From Stereum hirsutum FP-91666 SS1 (taxonomy: Eukaryota > Basidiomycota > Agaricomycetes > Russulales > Stereaceae), in assembly GCF_000264905.1 (NCBI RefSeq), contig NW_006763136.1:477934-541933 (forward strand): DNA of 64,000 nt. Reading direction: 5' to 3'. Position numbers and translations under genes: made by a program. Within the stretch, counting starts at the first letter, position 1. Each line of letters opens with the position of its first letter. The notes beneath the pieces are model-generated. The model did no database searches and had not been told where the DNA came from. It saw nothing but the letters and a program-made list of their open reading frames with translations. Shown in pieces: positions 12,176 to 23,649 of this stretch.

Positions 12176-13964
12176 ATGTTTGCGCGTTTTCAGCACAGAG
12201 ACAAACGCGGTGATGATCTTCCGACCTCAAGGGGCGGTATACGGCCTCGGAATGGCTCCCCACTCCGGCGATGTCGAGCAAATAGGCTTGCGATATGCGG
12301 CGTAGTCTGCGTCGTGCTGTTCTTCGTGTTTTTCCGCCCGGAGAATGGTATACCGCTATCTTTACCAGGGTCAGAGGAGGAGGTCGACCCGGAGATCACT
12401 GCCTATGAGGAGTGGATACGGCAGCACCCCGATGTGCGATTACCACCGACCTATGAGGAGTACTGGGCGAGAGAGGCGAAGATGACGAGACCACATGAGC
12501 CGGGAACGAAGTATTTCTTCCCTGCGAGACATATCTGGGGTGAGTCTCGTCTACTTGCACTTCCGGAGGTTGAGTAAATGTGAATCATATACTAGGGTTG
12601 GGATGGGGGAACGCGGTGCAGGAATTACTGGTCAATGCGTTGTTGGCGCATGAGAGTAACCGTTCGTGAGTATTTCCGTTCTATGTCTCGCGCTTCTCCT
12701 ATTCAAGTCCATAAAATCTAGCTTCGTCTGGGACGATTACACCTGGAACTACAAACCCGAAGTGAAGTGGACTATCTACAATGACAAGCTCATTCACTCC
12801 CGAATGCCATTATCTGTGCTCCTCGACGGCCCTGTCCTCGGCGAGGAATTCCCGGAAGGCGACTACGCACCACGCGCCGTCCCCAAAAACCAGTTCTACG
12901 AGGTCTGCGAGACGCTCGGAGGGATACATTACATCAATAACGACCAGGTTAAGATCGAACTTGACCTCGGGAACGAATACGGAGCCCTTGAACTCTTCAC
13001 GAGATGGGTAGAGAAGCTTAAATCCATCGATGCACCGTGCATATCCAACGAAGGCTCCAAAACACATATCTTCGAGATGTGGTGAGTTTGCATTCTTTTT
13101 CTCCCGTTTACACCCTATCTAAGTTCGCGTATCACAGGCTCTTCGGGAGTCGTCGAATCTACGACCTCTGGCCTTTACTCCGAGATTCACCCATTGTCCA
13201 ACAATACAGCTCTTCCCCACTCGTCCTCCTCGGTCTCGAAGCCAACAAACACCTCGTCGGCCTCCCACGCACCTCTTCCCTCGCCCACCTCTCCGCTCCC
13301 ATCTCCTACGAACCCTCACGTATCCCCAGCTCTGCCCTCTCCACTCTCAAAGCAGAACAATTCGACGTCATTCCCGGCTTGCTCGTGCTTCACATCCGCC
13401 GCGGCGATTTCGACGACCATTGTCTGCACCTCGCACAATGGACTGCGGAATGGCAAGGGTTCAATCAGCTGGCGTCGGAGGGGATGCCAGATAAGTTCGA
13501 GAGGCCGGACGCGCCGTGGGGGAAGTTGACTCTAGGGAACGCGGTGCTGTATGCCCAGAGGTGTTTCCCTGAGATTCCGGGCATCGTGGAGAGGGTGAAG
13601 GAGATCAGAAGGGAGCACACGCATCTGAGGAGGATATACGTGATGACGAATGGGAAGAAGGATTGGATTGATGAGTTGAAGAAGGCGTTGAAGGCAGATC
13701 AAGAGTTTAAATGGGATGAGGTGACGGGAAGTAGGGATCTGGTGTTGGACTGGGAGCAAAAATATGTCGCGCAGAGTGAGTCTTTTCTATATCTTCATAT
13801 TTTTGTTAGATGGAGATACTTATAGCATCTCACTAGGTGTGGACATGGCGATTGGAACACGAGCAGACGTTCTTCTGGGCAATGGTTGGTCCTCTTTCAC
13901 GGCTCATCTCGTTATGCTGCGGATGGCGAAGGGCCACCCAACAGAAAAGAATCGATTCTGGTGA
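12176..13964 (+). CDS. O-fucosyltransferase-like type II membrane protein
   Basis: Probable Golgi glycosyltransferase of the GDP-fucose O-fucosyltransferase superfamily. Exons 12176-12539, 12596-12665, 12722-13081, 13138-13775, 13837-13964 give 519 aa from the first in-frame ATG. A basic cytoplasmic segment (RRCRANR) precedes one membrane helix at about residues 38-54 (LAICGVVCVVLFFVFF). The catalytic region shows GLGWGN near its start, the superfamily HIRRGDF motif, and a C-terminal RADVLLGNGWSSFTAHL, typical of the nucleotide-sugar site. The open frame extends 50 codons upstream of 12176 without an ATG, so the true start may lie in an unseen 5' exon. The acceptor protein or glycan cannot be predicted. 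No neighbour has an obvious pathway link. Confidence 0.82.
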
Positions 13965-14442
13965 ATCATACGAAGGCGCGTATACACGGCGCTGATGTAT
14001 ACTGTACAATACATACATATGATCCTGCATATACCCCGGCTTCGCCCTTACGGACCTTTACAACTAATACTCGGGGACGAAGGACAGTGCAATTTTGCTT
14101 TCTTTACAGCGTCACTTCGTTGTTGTGTTTGGATGATGCTTTAGCTACATACTACGTCCATATGCTTTCCATTTATGAGCCCTATTATATACTCACACTG
14201 TTCGCTCTTCCATAGATACTGTCCTACACTTATTCTACCCAGTACAACGATCCTTCTCTGGTGGCCACGATTCGCGCCATTGGCTCAACCAACCGCCAGT
14301 CTTGTGTGGCGTCGATCTGCTTACGTAAGATAACGTTTTCATCCGGTGGCACTCGATTCAAACCACTCTCAGAACAACTTCAACGACACTCTCAAGCTAT
14401 TACGGTCCTAGAACACTCTTGTCAATATTCTACAGCACTACT
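13965..14442. other. Intergenic region
   Basis: No gene or repeat recognised between the fucosyltransferase-like gene and the serine-rich gene. Confidence 0.45.
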
Positions 14443-15588
14443 ATGTCGAGCACGTACTCTCAGACCAGCTACGCATCGAGCGACTCTAGTGTCAGCTCCA
14501 GCGTGCGGTGGAAAAGCGACGGCTCTGACTTGGAATCGGACGACGACCAGGCAGGCTCCTGCGAGTCCGAATCCGAATCCGAATCCGAGTCTTTCTCTAC
14601 GCCTACGATTTGGGACGATATCATCTGCGAAAGTGACCAGCTTGCGGGCGACAACTACGATCTTACCGATTCAGAGGAGGGCCTCTTCAATACCATCCGG
14701 GACGAGGCTATCTGCGTCGACGATCCCCCTGTTCTTTTCCAGCCCGCCCAAGCTTTGTTCTGGGGCACGCCACTTCTGCCTAGCTATCCTTCGAAACACT
14801 CGTATCTAGCTGGCGGTTCTGCTGGGACTGAAGAGACGATGGCTATGGTACTAAATCCGAGATTCGAGGCTCTCAGGCAGAGTAACGAACTAGAGAGGAG
14901 AGTGGGAGTGGATGCTGGCACCGCAGAGGTGAACAGTACGGGGTCCCTGACCAAGAGAGACGAAAACATCCCGTCCTGGCTTGAAAAGGCTTCTTTCGAT
15001 ATTCGTGGTGCTGGACGCCAGAATGTGCCTCCGGCTTCGAACTCGTTCTCGTCCAACCTCGCATCAATTTTGCCTCAGAACACCATCACTCATGCTCACG
15101 CTCATCACACTCAGTCTCACACCCTCGCTCGTGCTGACCAGGCCCATACTCGAGGTTTCGACTCTTCTATCCCCTTACACCCTCCAGCGTCCCTTGCATC
15201 ACGCACGCCACATGCTATACAACCACCACCAGATCCTCCTACTCTTTTCGTTTCCACGCCCACTCCTTCTCATCTTGTGGACTCTTCGACACATGCTACA
15301 CCTAGTCTCTCGCGCCATCGCCTTCCACTATGTGACCTGGCCGCTGCTCCCTCGGCTAATTCATGGCGCCACCCGTACTCTGTAACTCGCAACACTGGCG
15401 ACATGGGGGTCCCTAGGCAGGTCAACGTCTTCGGATGGCAGTCCCCCACTCGAAGGAAGAACGCTACAAAGCCTGAGGATCACTGCATAGCACCTCACGC
15501 CGGTGTCAGTGAATCGTCTTCGACATACAAGACCCACGGCTGGCTTACTTCTTCCGCTTCCAGAGTCTTCGCGCCTCGAACGGTCTGA
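14443..15588 (+). CDS. Serine-rich, probably disordered protein
   Basis: A single open frame of 381 aa from ATG 14443. I do not recognise the family. The first 70 residues are rich in Ser, Thr and Asp and contain an alternating Ser-Glu tract (ESESESESESES) at about 14562-14592, coded by near-perfect repeats of TCCGAA/TCCGAG. The middle has an acidic aromatic segment (PTIWDDIICESD). The C-terminal half is rich in His, Pro and Ser (THAHAHHTQSH). There is no signal peptide, membrane helix or zinc motif. The composition suggests an intrinsically disordered, perhaps phosphorylated, nuclear or cytoplasmic protein; that is inference. Expression is unproven, but the length of the frame and its coherent low-complexity composition favour a real gene. 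Confidence 0.6.
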   Translation: MSSTYSQTSYASSDSSVSSSVRWKSDGSDLESDDDQAGSCESESESESESFSTPTIWDDIICESDQLAGDNYDLTDSEEGLFNTIRDEAICVDDPPVLFQPAQALFWGTPLLPSYPSKHSYLAGGSAGTEETMAMVLNPRFEALRQSNELERRVGVDAGTAEVNSTGSLTKRDENIPSWLEKASFDIRGAGRQNVPPASNSFSSNLASILPQNTITHAHAHHTQSHTLARADQAHTRGFDSSIPLHPPASLASRTPHAIQPPPDPPTLFVSTPTPSHLVDSSTHATPSLSRHRLPLCDLAAAPSANSWRHPYSVTRNTGDMGVPRQVNVFGWQSPTRRKNATKPEDHCIAPHAGVSESSSTYKTHGWLTSSASRVFAPRTV

Positions 15589-17139
15589 TTTCCAAGTCTG
15601 TTCGAATGGGCTGCAGAAAGCTGATGATCGTATTTATTGTTTTTTTTGTCGAATAGAAAGACGACCGACATCAAATATCAAGGCGCCACGGGCCTCAAGA
15701 AGTCGCACAATATTCTACGACAGATGGTCACTATGGTCAGGGTGTTGCAAAGGAGAACACGGAAGGACAGGGAGGTACTTCATGGCTTTACACAGGATAA
15801 TCATCGCGGTCTGCTTTCCATCTCTTTCCATCGCATCTCTATTTCACCAGGGCAAATGAAGTCACCACTTCCATGTGTGTGTCTACCCGATGATCAACGG
15901 TTATGGGAAACCCGGAGAATGAACTACCGTACAGGAGCTCTCTAATAGGAGGAGGTCTCGAACTGTTTCCTTCACTTGAAGATAGCCCTGGCGTGAGCCT
16001 CGCGGAATTCGCGCACCATGTGGTAGATGCTCAATGCTTAAACCCCCAGCCCTTCGCCAAAAGTCCCGGTGGTTTCTGCTGTATACGCGTTTCTCTCTAT
16101 GCTACACCGCAACGCTTCAATCGCTAAGTAATATCGTCTTTTCTGCTCGAGTTCACGAACAGAAGAGCGAGCCCTATCTGCCGCATCTGTAATTACATGG
16201 GGTTGAACTGGTGGTCGTCCAAGGTCGGCCACAATATGTACGCACCGCCACCGTCGACTTCGATATCGCCAAGCCTTTTGCCCCGGCGTTTCTTCCTGTT
16301 TCTTCCTGGTTAGCACCCTCGTGGCTACTCGTGCTCGAGGATTATCGCTAAGAGCCTTCAATTATTTCATTTTCATCCGTGGGCTGTATGATCTAAATAT
16401 AGCCGAAGTAGGGGCTTCGAATCGTTCGCAGAACACCTTAGGAAGCATGCACCATCGTTTGCCATTGTACCGTCTTGAATGGCGCTCTATGAGCGAAGCC
16501 GTTACGATTGCCCTACTCACCTGTCTCTCGGACAATCTCCTTGGATTGTGAGCTCACCACAATTGCTACGACAGCCAAGAGCTCGAGCTCCATGACGAAC
16601 ATCTCTGATCCAGAGCCTCAAAGACTGATAGTTTTTGCGCCATGGCCGATTATCATCGCACCTTCATGTAAAGCGCATGGAAGCATATCGTCTACGCCTT
16701 CGTTTCTTCTGCAATGGGACGGCTGCCATTGTCCGCCTGTGAAGTCTTTCGTTCTCTGGAGCATGACGATCGTTTGCCTAGTCAAATTCCACCCAGGAAG
16801 CGGGAGGCTTGCGCCCTGGACCGACACTCGGATTCCATCAGGCAACCTCGCCCATACTGCTCTTCCTCCATCCCGCATGGAAACCTCATCTATCTCATCC
16901 TTCTGTACAATCACGAGTTTCGTGCTCTTTACTCTCCTCTACACTCGGCATTGCTCTGATCAAGTTCCGGTCGTCACCATCCATCTCTGTCTCTTATCTT
17001 CGTCTCGCTATTCCTGAATGCCACTCTCTTACTATAAATACAAGCATGGCGCATCCATATTTCGTCGTGGTCTTCCTTCGGTCACTTCCTCCCAGTCCTC
17101 CTTTCCTCGGCTCAACGCTCCTCGGCCTCTAGTTTCATC
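15589..17139. other. Intergenic region upstream of protease 1
   Basis: Short frames on both strands have no family resemblance. From about 16620 to 17139 the sequence aligns with the region upstream of protease 2 (about 20925-21423), including a shared TGTAAAGCGCATGGA / AGTAAAGCGTATGGA block, so this part was duplicated with the gene. Confidence 0.5.
17033..17040 (+). promoter_or_regulatory. TATA box of aspartic protease 1
   Basis: TATAAATA about 107 bases before the ATG at 17140. The protease 2 promoter has TATAAAT at 21328-21334, 96 bases before its ATG, in the same conserved context. Confidence 0.6.
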
Positions 17140-18892
17140 ATGTTCCCCAAAGCCGCACTCACCTCTGTTCTCCTGCTCGCTATGAGCGTCGCGGCGACTC
17201 CCGTTGCCGTCCGCGACACGCTCGTCACTCTTCCGTTCGCGAAGCAGATCAACAGCACCGGCTCTGGTCACATCGTGCAGCAGGACAGGGCCCGTGTTCA
17301 GCAGCTCGTTGCGAAGTACAGCACTGCCTCTTCTGGGCTCCAGGCGGACGCGGCCTCCATCTCTGTTACGAACCAGGCGGTTTCGTATGTCGCGTCGGTT
17401 GGCGTTGGTGAGTGGTTTGTTCGAGGTCGCGTGATGAGGGAGAAGTCAGTCTAATGCCGCTTTTGATTGATCGTAGGATCTCCGGCCACGCAGTACAGTT
17501 TGATTGTGGATACCGGCAGTTCCAACACCTGGATTGGAGCTGATAAGACCTATGCGAAGACTACGACCTCGACCAGCACCGGCAAGAGCGTCGTAAGTTA
17601 TTGTCTCGCTGAATTATGCAGGCGCCTGTCATTTACGTGTTATCTCAATGAAGAGCGTCTCGTACGGTTCCGGAAGCTTCTCTGGTACGCTTTTGTTTTC
17701 ATCTAGTACTTTATTTCGTGGATATCGTCTGACTGACATCAAATTCTCACAGGAACCGAGTACACCGATACTGTTACCCTCGGTACTGGGTTGGTCATCA
17801 CCAAGCAGAGCATCGGCGTCGCCAGCAGGGCCACCGGCTTCAGTGGCGTTGATGGTATCCTTGGTATCGGCCCCGTCGACCTGACCGAAGGTATGTACTG
17901 TTTCAATCGGGTTACTGTGCTGGATTAACCTGTGTGCGCTACCACAGACACTGTCTCTGGCACGTCGACCGTCCCAACTGTCACCGACAACCTCCTCACT
18001 CAGGTAAGGGTTCAATGTCTGCACCTCTCTTCCTATTCGGCGGGATGTTGATGGTATGCGATTCAGGGTACTATTTCGTCGAAGGTCGTCGGCGTCTCGT
18101 TCGCACCTACGACGTCCGAGAGCACGGCGAACGGCGAGCTCACCTTCGGTGGAACTGACTCGAGCAAGTACACCGGTTCTATCACCTACACGTGAGTTAT
18201 AGTCCACCATCCACTCCGTTTATCTGTATTGTCTCACAAAACTGACATTCATATCGCCTCTCAGTTCCCTGACCGGCACCTCCCCCGCTTCGGCCTATTG
18301 GGGCATCAACCAGGCTCTCACCTACGGTTCCACCACGATCTCGGCCAGCACGGCGGGCATCGTCGACACCGGTACCACTCTCCTGTACATCGCTAGCGAC
18401 GCGTTCAGCAAGTACGCTAAGGCGACTGGCGCGGTGTATGATTCGTCGACTGGCTTGTATTCGATCACTTCGGCACAGTATAGCGCGTTGCAGACGCTGA
18501 ACTTCAGCATTGTGAGTCGTTTATTGTTTGTAGATAAGTCTGGAGTATTTTGCTAACAATGAATTTTTGTGATGGGTGTGTAGGGCGGTGCTACCTTTGG
18601 TCTTACCGCGAATGCGCAGATCTGGCCCCGTTCGCTCAACACGTGAGTATTTCTCTCCAACATGTCACTCGCTCACGTTCGTCTTAATAACCCTGTCAAT
18701 GCGTATAGGTACATCGGTGGATCGTCGAGCAAGATCTACCTCATCGTCAACGACATCGGAACCAACACCGGCGAAGGCCTCGATTTCATCGACGGACAGG
18801 TCTTCCTCGAGAGGTTCTACACCGTCTTTGACTCGACGAACAACCGCTTCGGTATCGCTACGACCAGCTCGACCACTGCCACGTCGAACTGA
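17140..18892 (+). CDS. Secreted aspartic protease, A1 family (copy 1)
   Basis: Pepsin-type endopeptidase resembling polyporopepsin, 407 aa from nine exons: 17140-17407, 17477-17592, 17654-17684, 17753-17890, 17948-18003, 18067-18191, 18265-18511, 18584-18642, 18709-18892. Residues 1-18 form a signal peptide (ALTSVLLLAMSVAATP), followed by a propeptide of about 60 residues. Both catalytic motifs are present: VDTGSSNTW (Asp about 101) and VDTGTTLLY (Asp about 279), plus the flap YGSGSFSG. It is expected to be activated by acid and to act outside the cell. Every internal exon has the same length as in the tandem copy at 21424-23220, and introns retain similarity, so the duplication is fairly recent. 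All introns use GT donors. Thr in DTGTT instead of the usual Ser is common in this subgroup. Confidence 0.95.
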
Positions 18893-19352
18893 GTGGCCGT
18901 GTAGAAGTGAATATGGTGCTGGGACTTGGGGTCAAAAAAATGTACGGACTTGACATTGGCGGGACCGGACTGGTATTCAATTTGGCAATGGCATGTATAC
19001 CCTCCTGTTGTTCGGTATTGTCACGGTTAGAGGATGTATTGCGGTCACCACTCTATTACGGTTTCTTGGAGAATAAACGGGAACACGTTTGTACGGATCT
19101 ACTCTATGTGTGACTTTAAAAGGAACTTTAGAAAGGATACCGAGGCCGCAAACGTGCGCCACTGTGGCACCCACTGGAGGGAATGAGCGGGCCGATACGG
19201 AATCGTATGGGGCCAACATCGACGAGACCTCTGCCGCCATCATTCAACTCGCTCTAAAGCCGATATGAAGACTTCTGTAGCCGCCAAAGCAACATATTCC
19301 TGAGACCGATTCACAGACCCTTTGTGCTGGCGCTTCTCTGCTCGTCGACGAC
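18893..19352. other. Intergenic region
   Basis: 3' region of protease 1 and promoter of the UstYa-like gene; no further gene seen. Confidence 0.45.
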
Positions 19353-20141
19353 ATGCCATCTCTCTTCGCTAGGTTCAACACTGGTACCATGGCTTCGTCA
19401 CGAACGATGTTCATCTCGAGTGCTGTGCTTCTTCTTTCGTCTGGTCTTATGCAGGTCTTTAGCGCTTGGACACTTCTAAAAGCTCAGTCGACAGGATCAT
19501 ATAGCCAACCCGCAGACATTCCTTCAGTATTAAGACGGGAGCCTGAGTTGTCGCAGACCACACGCGAGTACAGTGCGTACAGTCCTTGAGCACCAGTAAA
19601 AATATCTGACATTCTTGCAGCGTGGATGAACGACGATTACCCTCATACACTCCCCCTTGACCTTCCCTTCGTGTCCATGACACTTGAAAACTCCCGCCAC
19701 TACACTCTCTCCTCACCCACCTCCGATGCTGACTTTCAATCCATCTACCCGTCCTCCTCTCTCGGCTTCGTCCGTCTCGGGCCTAAGAAGCGTTTCTTCG
19801 GTCTCTCCATGTATCACCAAATTCACTGTCTCGACGCCCTGCGACTCGCGATCCAGGGCAAGAACCCGCACGGGGAGCATAACCTCGGTTCGTCGGGGAA
19901 GGAGCACTGGAAGGAAGACCATTCGGACCATTGTTTGAATTATTTGAGGCAGACGATATTGTGTAATGCGGATTTGACGTTGGAGGAGGAGTTTCCGGAG
20001 GAGGGCTCGAGTGATGTGGGTGAGGGGTTGGGGGCGAAGTATGTTTGTAAGGATTGGAGTTTGGTGTATGTGTATGTGGAGAGGAATTTTGAGGAATGGC
20101 AGGAGTGGAGGAATGGTACGAGGACATCGCATCATTACTAA
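19353..20141 (+). CDS. UstYa-like protein (DUF3328 family)
   Basis: 246 aa from two exons, 19353-19572 and 19621-20141, joined so that the frame reads REYTWMNDDYP. An N-terminal hydrophobic helix (about residues 20-45) suggests a membrane anchor. Both family-defining HxxHC motifs are present: YHQIHCLDALR (about residue 136) and HSDHCLNYLRQ (about residue 174). Characterised relatives are copper-type oxidases or cyclases that modify peptides in ustiloxin, cyclochlorotine and related pathways; many basidiomycete paralogues are uncharacterised. It sits between the two secreted aspartic proteases. I found no repetitive RiPP precursor with Kex2 sites in the window, so a peptide-modifying role is family-based inference only. 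Confidence 0.88.
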
Positions 20142-21423
20142 GTCGGGTGAGCAGTTTTGTGCTCCGTCCCCGGCTCACGGCTGACCGCTTTTATTTGTGA
20201 ATATAGCAGGTAGTCGATGGCATAACAGTGATGTTGAGACTCGCCCCACATTGGTGTCTGTATTTGCTCCATGGGCTGGGGCTGTCATAGCGCATTCCCA
20301 CTGGTGTTTTCCCTTCCTCAATCGGAGCGTCAGGCTTCAGAACTCCGCGCATCCCCTCGCTCTACTGTAGTCTGTCTTGCTATGTCCCTCGGATCGGACG
20401 GAAGGAAGAAAGGTTTGTTCAGGGTGCAATACGGGCCCATCAGGACCAATACCCCATCGAGGCGAGAGAAAATTCGGTTTATGGCCCAATCACCGGTTTG
20501 TTCTCGCTCTCGCATGGACTGCGCTGCTTCGTCCCTGGTCAGGATGCTATTGCTGCTCCTTATGATACATATCAACTTGGTCTAGATCAACATTAATTTC
20601 TACAGGTACTGCATATTTTTCAACACTGAGTGCAGCACTGGCGACTAAAACGGCTTGCACGAGGTCGCATGTCGGTCGGGAAATCTCATGCTGAAGGAGC
20701 AGCGGGGATCTTATTGATGCTTACCGCGATGCGTCTTCTTGGGAGGCTTGTTGACGCAGTACGCTTGGGTCTTCGGGCGCGGCGATGAGAAGATCAAGCG
20801 TTGGGATATATTGAGGCCCCTCCGGTCATAAAAGGATCTCTATGGCTTTTCACGACTTCGAGAGTGATGTGACCCCCGGTATACATGAGCCCCTACCTCA
20901 ACGACGCTGATCCTGTACCCGGATGTATGATTCTTTTTGCGTCACGTCGAGGTGACATCGCACCTTTCAAGTAAAGCGTATGGATTCATGTCGCCTATGC
21001 CTTCGCGTTTGCCTTTATGGGATGGGTGCCACTCTCTGGAGAGTCTTTTCATCTTGGGAAGTATAACGATTGTCTTTCCGGTCAATTTCTGTCAAGAAGC
21101 AAGTTCTTGCGCCATGCACTTGCACTTGTAGACCATCAGCAAGCGGATCCATACTGCTACACGTATGGATGCACTGTCCTTCTCAGACGATCACGACTTG
21201 CTTCGTCTTTGTGCTGGTCCTACATCCGGTATTTATGTGCAAAAGTTCCGGTTGTCTCGATCTAACACTGTGTCTTATCTTTGTCTCTAGCTTTCCATTC
21301 CTGAACGCGAGTGTACCTGCCTCTCACTATAAATGCAGGCCTCGTTCATTCCCAGTTCACCGTGGTCTTCCTTCGATCGCTCCCTCCTTCCTCCACTCAA
21401 CAATCTCTGTCTCGGAATTTATC
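20142..21423. other. Intergenic region upstream of protease 2
   Basis: 1.3 kb with no supported gene. From about 20925 onward it aligns with the promoter of protease 1 and ends with a TATA box at 21328-21334. The part before 20925 has no counterpart near protease 1 that I could see. Confidence 0.5.
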
Positions 21424-23220
21424 ATGTTCCCCAAAGTCGCACTCACCTCTCTGCTCCTGCTTGCTATGAGCGTCGCGGCGACGCCTGTCGCCGTCCGCGA
21501 CACGCTCATCACGCTTCCGTTCGCGAAACACATCAACAGTAGCGGTTCTGGAACTATCGTGCAGCAAGACAAGGCCCGCATTAAGCAACTCGTTGCGAGG
21601 TTCAATGGTGATACTGAGTTCCAGGAAGATGTGGGCTCTGTCCCCGTGACGAACCAGGTGGTTTCGTATATCGTTTCGCTTGGCGTTGGTGAGTTAACTT
21701 TGAAGTTTACACAGTTTATGAGGTCGACGTTGGGCTGACGCCGTCTAAATTGATTACAGGATCTCCGCCGACGAAGTACAACTTGGTCGTTGATACTGGC
21801 AGTTCTAATACCTGGGTTGGAGCCGGTACGGCATATGTGAAGACTTCGACTTCGACTAGCACCGGAGAGAGTGTTGTAAGCTGTCCTGCCTGTTAGATAT
21901 ACCGACCCGTGTCACTCACGAATTGTATCGATACAGAGCGTTCCATACGGTTCCGGTAGCTTTTCTGGTACGCTTTTGTTCTCCTCTCATGTCTTATTCG
22001 AGGGATTCGGTCTGACAGACTATGAACCCAACAGGAACGGAGTACACCGACACTGTCACCCTCGGTGCTGGGTTAGTCATCACCAAGCAGAGCATCGGTG
22101 TCGCCAGCAGTGTCACCGGCATTAGTGGTGTTGACGGTATTCTCGGTATTGGCCCCGTCGACCTGACCGAAGGCATGTACTGCGTGAATTGCGCCACTCA
22201 TTTTGCTGCATCATAATAACATGTGTGTGATGCAACAGACACTGTCTCTGGCACGTCGACCGTTCCGACTGTCGCCGACAACCTCCTAACTCAGGTAAGG
22301 ACTCAACGTTTGCACCTCATTTTCTGCTCGGTGGGATGTTGATATGTATATGCGATTCAGGGTATCATCTCGTCGAAGGTCATCGGTGTCTCGTTTGCCC
22401 CCGCGACGTCCGAGAGCTCGGCGAACGGAGAGCTCACCTTCGGCGGTACCGACTCGAGCAAGTACACCGGTTCTATCACCTACACGTGAGTTGGGGTCCA
22501 TCCATTCATTCCTTTTTTTTTCTATTTAAATCTCACAACCCTGACATTCGTTTCGTTTTCCAGCCCCCTGACTAGCACCGCCCCCGCTTCGAAGTACTGG
22601 GGCATCGACCAGTCGATCACCTACGGTACTACCTCCATTCTCACCAACACAGCAGGCATTGTAGATACCGGTACCACCCTCCTCTACATCGCAACCGAGG
22701 CGTTCAACAGATATGTCGAGGCCACCGGGGCGAAGCAAGATGCTCCGACGGGCTTTTATACGATCACTGCGGCGCAATATGGCGCGTTGAAGACGTTGAA
22801 CTTCAAGATCGTGAGTCCTATATCCTTTGGTGGCCAATTTATCTCTGCATGTTTTGTTGATTAGAATCTTTATGTGTTGTGTGTGTAGGGCGGTGCCACG
22901 TTCGGGCTCACGGCTAATGCTCAAATCTGGCCGCGTTCGCTCAACAGGTAAGTTCCCTTTCAACTTCCCTTCCTTTCCATTCGCAGTCGACATCTACCTC
23001 ATGTGCTGATTTCAGTTTTGATTGAACCGTTTGCAGCGCCATCGGCGGAGACCCCGGCACCATCTACCTCATCGTCAGAGATTCTGGAGCCAAAACCGGC
23101 TCTGGCCTTGACTTCATCGATGGACAGGCCTTCCTCGAGAGGTTCTACACCGTATACGACTCGTCCAAGAACCGGTTCGGTATTGCTACTACCGGCTCGA
23201 CTTCTGCGACGTCGAATTGA
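21424..23220 (+). CDS. Secreted aspartic protease, A1 family (copy 2)
   Basis: 406 aa, tandem paralogue of the protease at 17140. Exons: 21424-21688, 21760-21875, 21937-21967, 22035-22172, 22239-22294, 22361-22485, 22564-22810, 22889-22947, 23037-23220. It has a signal peptide (ALTS plus LLLLAMSVAATP), propeptide, catalytic VDTGSSNTW and VDTGTTLLY, and flap YGSGSFSG, so it should be an active secreted endopeptidase. Intron 4 begins GCATGT at 22173, while copy 1 has GTATGT at the same site; exon 4 keeps 138 nt in both only if this GC donor is used. The mature part differs mainly on the surface (for example AGTAYVKTST against ADKTYAKTTT), suggesting some divergence in substrate choice or antigenicity. 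Confidence 0.94.
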
Positions 23221-23649
23221 TGTGCGAGATGGTTCGTATAGAGGAGGATGAGGAGGAGGGGGTGGTGGGGATGCAAGTTTTGGTAGAAAGAAGAAGAACA
23301 CGGACTTGACGTTGATACCCGCTCCGATTGTATGAACTTGCTCGCTGTGAGATGCTGGCTGTGGACAGTTTTCCGATGAAATTATGAATTTTGTCCCACT
23401 GTTTGTCTTCGAATCATTCGGGGTGACCAACAGAGCTATTGTCAAACTCAAAAGTCCAATGTGGCGTGGAGGGTTCATTGTGTGGCCCAACTTGACGAGT
23501 CTCTTATTGGCCGCCACAGCGCAAACGCGACATCGCGACATCACCTGTGGCCAATTTACCGGCACGACGCGTCGCGTCGACCATGATCGTGGCGTGTTTG
23601 CCCTTGACCACGACATTCACCAACCACGAAGCCTTGTATCTATCGAGCC
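23221..23649. other. Promoter region of DUF4470-2
   Basis: No gene seen. The sequence just before ATG 23650 is rich in CGAC/CGCG blocks; no repeat family recognised. Confidence 0.4.

Noticed and set aside
16038..16361. Minus-strand frame of 107 codons upstream of protease 1
   Set aside because: Arg-rich, no motif, no paralogue and no splice partners; probably chance.
17140..20141. A ustiloxin-like RiPP cluster
   Set aside because: A UstYa-like gene is present, but no precursor with repeated core peptides and KR sites was found, and the proteases are pepsin-type rather than Kex2-type.
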